Positions 19,480 to 25,412 of a DNA stretch of 25,412 bases are shown here, piece by piece (position 1 is the first letter of the stretch; every line of letters starts with the position of its first letter). Location: assembly GCA_900073065.1 (NCBI GenBank), contig FJOG01000077.1:10031-35442 (forward strand), written 5' to 3'. A program made the translations under genes and the position numbers. The notes beneath the pieces were generated by a model, which was not told where the DNA came from, did not search any database, and saw only the letters and a program-made list of their open reading frames with translations. The stretch is from Phialocephala subalpina (Eukaryota; Ascomycota; Leotiomycetes; Helotiales; Mollisiaceae).

Positions 19480-20697
19480 CTATCCAGACTTCCCGCCATA
19501 TCTGTCAATCTTGCAAAGCAGATGCTCCAAGTCAACGACTGAGAGAGCTCGACCTTGCGCCTTTCTGCATTCCTCCACTAATTCCTCAAGCCAAGCAGCA
19601 CCTACAGGAGGATTCGCAAGAACTCTCCAAACGTTGGTCAAAGCCTCGCTAGGATCAGGCCGAACGTACCCTCCTTCCTCATCACCATACAACTTCTTAT
19701 GCTCAGCCTCGACTCGCTTCAGAGCTTTCGTAGGACCTGATGGAGCAGCTTTCTTATCTTTCTTCGTAGGCATATGCGCGTCAAGGTCTTCGATCTCCGG
19801 CGCCTTGCAGATGTTCCACTCAGCCAGGTCGCTGGTAATAAGCCAAGCCAACAAACCTTGTCTCTTGACGGTTGGGATCGAGGCATTGCAGAGGATAGTT
19901 TGGATTGCTTCGAAGGTCGGCAATGTTGTTGACTTGTCCTCTTTTGTGATTTCCTTCGCAAAGGCCCAGAACTTCTCCAACATCTCTGGTACGGAAGCGC
20001 GAACGATCTGTAAGTTGCCATAAACGAGACGTGGCATCTTATCCTTGCCCTTTCCCACACCTTGAATGACAGTATCGAGGTTCTTCAGATCGGGTTCGGG
20101 ATCCGTGGTAGAAAGGGACTTGGCCAAGTCGTTGATAGCGTCGAGGGAGCCGACACCGAAAGTTCGCAAGACACAGACTTTGAAAACTAGCATTGTGGAT
20201 GGAGGAGTATCGAGAGGGAGGATTTCGGTGATCAGATGCATCGAGGGAGCGGTAAGGCGGAGCGGGAAGAGTTTGTCGCTCTCCATACAGTTCTTCAAAG
20301 CTGCAAAGGAGAATTTCTGACAGGCTTTCGCAGCGGGAGTTGTAGACTTGATAGAGACTTGCGCATCAGTAGTATGTTGGCGTTGATAGAAATACACCCC
20401 AAGGCGCAAGGTATGGACCAGTTTCGAGATCAATAGCTTTTCGTAGTCTCCGAGGGTTGCGAGGGCTTCGATCTCCTCGGCGGTGGGTTCGAAGTACCAC
20501 TTTGCCCCTGTGGTTGAGGCCATCTTTGATTTCGCCATTGTTCCGAGACTCAAAGGAGATTGTAATGATGATCCCGATGATGATCTTGACAAAACGAAGG
20601 TGTTGGGGAGATCGGGAGGTCGAGTATAGTCCTCGAATATCACGCTAGTCGCTCGCTTCGAGGAGATGGAGGCGAAGTTGAGTCTGTTGATGCTCAT
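19480..20697 (-). CDS. Hypothetical protein, intronless
   Basis: A single frame of 405 residues has its first ATG at 20697 and a second in-frame ATG at 20538 (residue 54, MAKSKMASTTGAKW). The second may be the true start, because the first 53 residues are Ser/Arg-rich and low in complexity, or they may act as a targeting presequence. The main body is mostly helical and soluble-looking, with no signal peptide or membrane helix. It carries a Lys-rich patch (PTKKDKKAAPSGPTKALKR) at about residues 310-330 and a hydrophobic, Glu-rich C-terminus (GAAWLEELVEECRKAQG). I do not recognise a domain. Its long open frame, in a fungus with short introns, supports it as a real gene. No neighbour suggests a function. 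Confidence 0.75.
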   Translation of the reverse strand: MSINRLNFASISSKRATSVIFEDYTRPPDLPNTFVLSRSSSGSSLQSPLSLGTMAKSKMASTTGAKWYFEPTAEEIEALATLGDYEKLLISKLVHTLRLGVYFYQRQHTTDAQVSIKSTTPAAKACQKFSFAALKNCMESDKLFPLRLTAPSMHLITEILPLDTPPSTMLVFKVCVLRTFGVGSLDAINDLAKSLSTTDPEPDLKNLDTVIQGVGKGKDKMPRLVYGNLQIVRASVPEMLEKFWAFAKEITKEDKSTTLPTFEAIQTILCNASIPTVKRQGLLAWLITSDLAEWNICKAPEIEDLDAHMPTKKDKKAAPSGPTKALKRVEAEHKKLYGDEEGGYVRPDPSEALTNVWRVLANPPVGAAWLEELVEECRKAQGRALSVVDLEHLLCKIDRYGGKSG

Positions 20698-21493
20698 TGT
20701 CCCAAATCTAAACCTGACACTGATGAACTTGATGTTAATGACTTGAAACTGACGAACTCGATACTGATGAATTTTTTGTGATAGAGTTGATGATACTGAG
20801 GTTGAGTATGTTTACAAGAACAGAAGGAAGTTGAAGCTGAACAGAAAGGTCAGTTGTCGCCGTTCCTTCCTCACCTTGAAATGTTTCAAAGGAAGTCGCG
20901 CCGTACCCCATTGTTCCTTCCTCGAGTCGAGAAGAGGCAAGCTTGAGTTCATGGATCCTCATTCTACTAAATCTCAACAAAACCAATAATGTCCTTTCTC
21001 ATAGTGAGGCTTAAGATTAGATGAAGAAACTATAGTCTCGTGACGCCCCTTTTTAGCCAAGTGCTGGAATTTGACTTGCACTTGCTCTCAACTCCTTTGA
21101 CAGTCTGTTCCTCGAACTAGATATTCTATTCTAAAATGTCAGAGATGTCTGTACCAGCTTCGGGGAGCTTACTAGGGAATATTGTGGCCTGTTCAGAGGA
21201 ACACTGCAATCAATCCAGTACCACACCCATTCATAAGATGCACTAAGAGCACGGCCGTTCATAACAGAGGTATTGCACGGAATAGCTTTTGAATTCCCCA
21301 GACACTCGTACAATACATGGAAGACAAGATCAGGCATCAGCTCCGACGCCTAAAAAAGCTCCCCAGCAGCGAAACCCATGATGCGTTTTGCAACCACCCA
21401 AACCCAAAGCAAGACTCCAGTAGTATGCTCCCATCCAACTCCATATCTCGCAAACAACCCCCGCAATGCATCCTCCCATCCCATGGTATCATC
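20698..21493. other. Intergenic region with no supported gene
   Basis: This 796-bp interval lies between the start of the unrecognised gene and the end of the WW gene, both leftward. Near 20705-20775 it contains imperfect TGATGAA/CTGA-rich motifs that would fall in a 5' leader. Two minus-strand frames of 83 and 68 codons (20986-20735 and 21337-21131) show no recognisable features and are not called. Confidence 0.5.
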
Positions 21494-22411
21494 TCAATCC
21501 CTCAACCAAGCTCTTCGCTTCTCTTCCTTCTTCGCTTTCCTCTTCTCCTTGAATTGCTTCAATTCCGTCTTCGAAAGCTTCTTGCCACTTCGTTCCGCCT
21601 TCAAACTCCGTCCATCGTGACTGTTTGCTGCGGCGTCAACATCGAAGAAGGCGTTCATCTGTCTCTTGCTCTTATTCTCGTCGTTGAAGTTCTCCGGAGT
21701 CAACTCGGCGTTCTGAAATCGACCAGTGAAGCGATTGAAAGCTGCAGTCGCCGCATACTGTGCTGCTGCACCTGCGGGTCCTTGTGCTACTGGCTCGGGA
21801 GCTGAAGGTTGTGCATACCACGCAGTTGGATCGTAGTCGCCATGAACCGCAGGATTGTAGCCCGAAGCGGCTGGAGATGGAACACTCTCAGTGGAGGGTG
21901 GAGCAGCTGGTTCAACGCCTGGTGCTCCCGCTACTTCCGGTACTCGAGGATTTGTCCATTGTGTTGCGTGGGTGAAGCGATTGTAGAAGTAGAATGCTTG
22001 CGCGCTCTCCTCCCATATCGGTGCCCATCCATCGTCTTCTAGGTCGGTTGTAGGGGGTGCTTCGGCGGGCAAGGGAGGTGCTTCTGATGGGAGAGGGGGT
22101 ATGGCTTCTTCGGGGAGAGGGGGTGCTTCTGCAGAACCGTCTGCACCTGATAGGGAGCTCGTCGCATTGTGTTTCTCTAACCACTCCGCATCCTTTTCTG
22201 TTGTGACCACGCGACCTTCATCTTCATCTGAGCTTGCCTCTCCTTCATCACGATCATCATCGCTAGGTGTCGCCTTGTCCTCGTCTCCGTGGTCGTCGCG
22301 AGCGTCGGCGGGCGTGTCGTCTTTGGAGAGTAGTTCGGGTTCGCGCTTGGGCGAGGATGATCTCCTCTCTTCTTGAGCCTCTTCCTCCTCCCTACCTATT
22401 CTTGATGCCAT
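21494..22411 (-). CDS. WW-domain protein
   Basis: An intronless frame of 305 residues starts at the ATG at 22411. The first ~90 residues are highly acidic and Ser-rich. A proline-rich repeat follows (APPLPEEA, IPPLPSEAPPLP, about 95-120). A WW domain lies at about 128-156, with aromatic core FYFYNRFTHATQWTNP and the expected second Trp and Pro. The C-terminal third contains FNRFTGRFQNAELTPENF and a strongly basic Lys/Glu-rich helix (KLSKTELKQFKEKRKAKKEE) that could bind nucleic acid or carry a nuclear signal. WW domains bind proline-rich peptides. The domain could bind partners in RNA processing or transcription, or the protein's own Pro-rich stretch. A nuclear, splicing-related role is inference. 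The gene appears intact and is the last before the AT-rich block. Confidence 0.85.
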   Translation of the reverse strand: MASRIGREEEEAQEERRSSSPKREPELLSKDDTPADARDDHGDEDKATPSDDDRDEGEASSDEDEGRVVTTEKDAEWLEKHNATSSLSGADGSAEAPPLPEEAIPPLPSEAPPLPAEAPPTTDLEDDGWAPIWEESAQAFYFYNRFTHATQWTNPRVPEVAGAPGVEPAAPPSTESVPSPAASGYNPAVHGDYDPTAWYAQPSAPEPVAQGPAGAAAQYAATAAFNRFTGRFQNAELTPENFNDENKSKRQMNAFFDVDAAANSHDGRSLKAERSGKKLSKTELKQFKEKRKAKKEEKRRAWLRD

Positions 22412-22706
22412 GTTGATGAAACGATAATACTGCGCCGCTACTCCGTATGTAAAGACAAAAGAAAGGAAGAGGTACTCGTGTGATTGATGTGGTGGAAAGA
22501 ATGTTGTTGTCGCGGAGAAATGACGGCAAAAATAGTTCGTACGCCAAGAGCTCAGAATTGTGCGCCCACCTGGCCCTCTGCGCTCCGCTCATCCCAGCAC
22601 CCGCTAGTCGCGCGAGCGGGGTGAGCTGGGTGAAGCGGAGCTGCTTTAGCTCTTATGACACGTGACTATAAAGTAGCCTGACCGGAGTAGCGCTGCACGT
22701 GGGTAA
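22412..22706 (-). promoter_or_regulatory. Promoter region of the WW gene, bordering AT-rich DNA
   Basis: This 295-bp stretch of ordinary base composition separates the WW gene from the AT-rich block. It contains two CACGTG hexamers, at 22659-22664 and 22696-22701. The second lies directly at the composition boundary. All regulatory sequence of the WW gene outside the AT-rich DNA must lie here. Confidence 0.45.
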
Positions 22707-22922
22707 ATGATATCTAGTAATTAATTAGAATTTATATTGCAAAATTCAAAGGGATATATAATATTATAAATTTAAAAAACGAAATATTAATTATATATAA
22801 AAATAATATATTTTATTTTATTAATAATTATATATTTTATTTTAAATAATTAAAAAATTTTTTATATATTTCAAATTTAATTAAATTATATTGAAATTAT
22901 AATATTATTTTTTAAATTTTTT

Positions 22923-23422
22923 TTAAATTATTAATATAAATAATATAATATATATTTTTATATTAAATTTTTTTTTAATAAAATTAATTATTAATATTTT
23001 AAATTCAATTAATTTTAAATTTATAAATCCCTTGAAAATTCCCGTATTTTTTATATTAATTATATTATATAATTATTTATTTATTTTAAAAATTAATATA
23101 AACTTTTTGAAAAAAATTAAATATTACGTGAAAAATAAAATTAAAAAGGGAATAATCGATTTTCCTAAACTTTGATAATAATATTAAATATAATTCTTTG
23201 ATTAATTTATTAAAAAATATTTCCTTTATATAACTTTTAATAATTTTCAATTAAAAATATTAAAATTTTAATTTATTTATATTTTGAATATTAATATAAC
23301 CTTTTATATAAATTATTCTATATTTATAAATAAGTTGAAATTTAATTAAAAGTTTTCATTTTCCAAATTTCAAGTTAAATTATTAATTCGTTATTATATT
23401 ATTAATTAATAAGTAATTATAC
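22923..23422 (+). repeat. Left arm of a long diverged inverted repeat
   Basis: Read in reverse complement, 25412-24951 aligns with this segment. The best-preserved part surrounds ACGTGAAAAATAAAATTAAA at 23126-23145, whose inverse complement lies at about 25190-25209, continuing through AATAATCGATTTT. Similarity extends to the end of the window, so the outer limits are unknown. The arms differ by substitutions and small indels. The pairing was found by eye and the ends are approximate. Confidence 0.7.
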
Positions 23423-23439
23423 GCTATAAATCGCGATTA

Positions 23440-23870
23440 TAAAACCTCTTAAGTACGTTTCTGCCTAAGGTACTAAGGCCACCAAATGCTAGAACACCAA
23501 AATCCTACTCTCTTTATAACCTTATAACTACATAGCTCTTAAGGGGGGTCCCAGGGGGTATCCCCCTAGAGTATTTTGAGGCTTTGGAGCTCGTTTCTGC
23601 CTAAGGCACCAAAGTTACCAGACGCTAGAGCACCAGAAGCTGGAACACCAAAATCTTACTACGCAGCTACACAGTTCTTAAAGGGCCTTTAAAGGGTCTC
23701 CTCCTAGTAAAGTCAAAGACTTTGTAGCCCCCCGCAAAGGCGCCCTTATAAGGCCCACGGAGTAATATACGCGTCGAATAGAAAAAGAAAAAGAGTTATT
23801 TACGGCTCGCTTATCGAGCCAATAAACGGACGGGCCCCTGTTTTTCGGAACGAGAAAAGTATATTTATTT
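23440..23870. repeat. GC-richer island with imperfect direct repeats inside the AT-rich block
   Basis: This stretch has near-normal base composition. It holds two imperfect direct copies, about 23456-23545 and 23592-23685, both starting CGTTTCTGCCTAAGG and ending with a CTACA-AG-TCTTAA-GGG pattern. The aligned first ~50 bases differ only by transitions. Small hairpins also occur: AGGGGG/CCCCCT around 23554-23567 and GGCTCG/CGAGCC at 23804-23820. There is no open frame and no tRNA-like box pair. I do not recognise it as a known element. Confidence 0.75.
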
Positions 23871-24164
23871 TTAAATAATTTTAATTTTAATTATTTTGAA
23901 AATTATAATTATTTAATATAATATTAATTAATTTTAAGTTTAAATTTTTATTTATTATATAATTAAAATATAAAAATTTATTTCGAGTTTCGAGTTTAAA
24001 AATTAAAAATTAAAAATTAAAAATTAAAATCTTTAAAAATAATTTCTTTAATTTATTTATTTTAAAATTAAATTTTATATTATATATATTAAATTAATTT
24101 TTTATAATTAATTTTATTTATAATTTGCAAAATATAAAAGTAAATAATTCAATATTTAATTTTT

Positions 24165-24760
24165 ATCGAAATAATTAATTTAAATAAAACAAAAAAATCC
24201 AAATACTTTAAATAATTAAAATAATTTATTAAATAAATACCAAAATTATAATATTTCGATTTTTATTTTACGAATTTATATTATAATTATTCTTTTATAA
24301 AATTTTATATTAAATTTATATAAAAAATACTTTTAATTAATAAAATATTTTCGTAATTAAATTTAAATTAATTCGTTTTTTAATTCTTTTAATATTTGTA
24401 ATTAAAATTAGAATTAATATATTAATTAATTTTCTTTAAAATAAATTCTATTAAATAAAATATTAATCGCAATTTCTAATATAAATATTAAAGAAATTAA
24501 AAAACAAATTAATTTGAATTTAATTATATAAATAATCTTTTAATTAAAAGCTTTTTATATATATACTTTTTATAAAATTTTATAAGAGAATAAATATAAT
24601 ATAAACTCGTAAAATAAAATTTAAAATATTATTATTTTAATAAAATATATTGAAATAATAAAATATTTCTTTAATTTATTATTTAATAAAATTTATTTGC
24701 GATTAATTCTCGAGATAAATTCTATTAAATAATAATTCTTTTTGATTTATTATCCGATAA
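24165..24760. repeat. Second, nested inverted repeat centred near 24440
   Basis: The segment around 24361-24412 (including TAATTCGTTTTTTAATTC) matches the inverse complement of about 24462-24520. The match carries outward through CTTTTAATTAA and ATTTTACGA to about 24240 on the left and 24640 on the right, with a weaker match near 24165/24757. The central spacer is about 50 bp. It is distinct from the outer inverted repeat, whose centre is near 24168. Confidence 0.6.
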
Positions 24761-24950
24761 AATCTATTAAATTAATTTTTTATATTAATTAATATTATTA
24801 TAATTTCAAATTTTTATATATAATTTAATTTAAAAATTTATAAAATAAAATATTAAAGCGTAAAAATAAAAGAAAATAAAAAAGCATTTATAAATTATAA
24901 ATTATATTAAATTCTTCATTTGAATAAAAAATAAAATAATAATATTTTAA

Positions 24951-25412
24951 TATATAATTATTTATTAATTAATAATATAATAATAAATAAATAAATTTAT
25001 TTAAAATTTAAAATATAAATATATTTAATTAAATTTTAATTTATATAAAAAATTATAAATAAATTAAAATTTTAATATTTTTAATTGAAAATTATTAAAA
25101 ATTATATATTATAATATTTTTTTAATAAATTAATTAAAGAATTATATTTAATATTCTTATCAAAATTTAAAAAAATCGATTATTTTCTTTTTAATTTTAT
25201 TTTTCACGTGATTTCTAATTTTCCTTTGAAAAATTTATATTAATTTTATAATAAATAAATAATTAATAAAAGTTTAATAATTTAATAATTAGATTATATT
25301 TATATAAATAAAATATATTATAATTATTATAATAATATTATTTTATTATTAAATAATTAAATTATTAATTATTTAATTAAAATTTAATTTTAAATTTTTA
25401 TTATATTTCGAA
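24951..25412 (-). repeat. Right arm of the long diverged inverted repeat (cut by window end)
   Basis: This is the inverse-complement partner of about 22923-23422. The inner end is near 24951, beyond which the match to the left arm (inner end near 23422) is lost. The arms are separated by about 1.5 kb that includes the GC-richer island. The arrangement may be the two ends of one element or two inverted copies of one repeat. Confidence 0.7.

Larger units (their letters stand above)
22707..25412. repeat. AT-rich, gene-free block consistent with RIP-degraded repeats
   Basis: Apart from an island at about 23440-23870, the sequence is almost entirely A and T with scattered single G or C. There is a sharp left boundary and no open frame of note. 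In Pezizomycotina this composition is the usual result of RIP acting on duplicated DNA such as transposons. Long inverted repeats within the block support a repeat origin. No transposase or reverse-transcriptase sequence survives. It continues past the window end. Confidence 0.85.

Noticed and set aside
17617..22411. Five consecutive leftward genes as a biosynthetic cluster or operon-like unit
   Set aside because: The members (CrtC-like, hypothetical, WW, with ICln and OPT beyond) include housekeeping types, have 450-1080-bp gaps and include no backbone synthase.
23804..23820. GGCTCG/CGAGCC hairpin as a transcription terminator
   Set aside because: Hairpin terminators are a bacterial feature, no gene ends here, and the surrounding sequence is a gene-free repeat block.
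22707..25412. AT-rich block as a mitochondrial DNA insertion
   Set aside because: There are no mitochondrial genes, tRNAs or long frames. The inverted-repeat structure and transition-type differences fit RIP-degraded nuclear repeats better.

Overview
The window looks like nuclear DNA of a filamentous ascomycete (Pezizomycotina). The genes are about 1-2.7 kb and protein-coding. Their introns are short (44-113 bp), with GTRNGT-type donors and CTRAY-type branch sites. The right end is an extremely AT-rich block of the kind left by repeat-induced point mutation (RIP). The protein families are typical of Pezizomycotina; a Leotiomycete is my best guess, by impression only.

Layout. 845-3447 (-): a secreted protein of nine tandem eight-cysteine modules with a Ser/Thr-rich tail. 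5094-7513 (+): a multi-pass membrane protein of the DUF6536 type, six exons. 7971-10797 (+): a short-form phospholipase D with two intact HKD motifs. 11069-11995 (-): a secreted Ser/Thr-rich protein with a cysteine-rich, PAN/apple-like C-terminus. 12324-12823: a perfect 250-bp tandem duplication. 12744-15173 (-): an oligopeptide transporter (OPT) gene whose homologous sequence stops exactly at the edge of that duplication. 16079-16180: a minisatellite. 16251-17165 (-): an ICln/Lot5-type methylosome protein. 17617-18828 (-): a secreted CrtC/Diels-Alderase-like protein. 19480-20697 (-): an unrecognised protein. 21494-22411 (-): a WW-domain protein. From about 22707 to the end there is gene-free AT-rich DNA containing long diverged inverted repeats and one GC-richer island.

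The genes do not form an evident pathway or biosynthetic cluster. Housekeeping genes (ICln, WW protein, phospholipase D) are mixed with secreted or surface genes (Cys-rich repeat protein, PAN-like protein, CrtC-like protein) and transporters. The most distinctive items are the internally symmetrical cysteine modules, the OPT truncation tied to a tandem duplication, and the inverted-repeat AT block that begins less than 300 bp from the WW gene start. Exon coordinates were worked out by hand from splice signals and reading frame.
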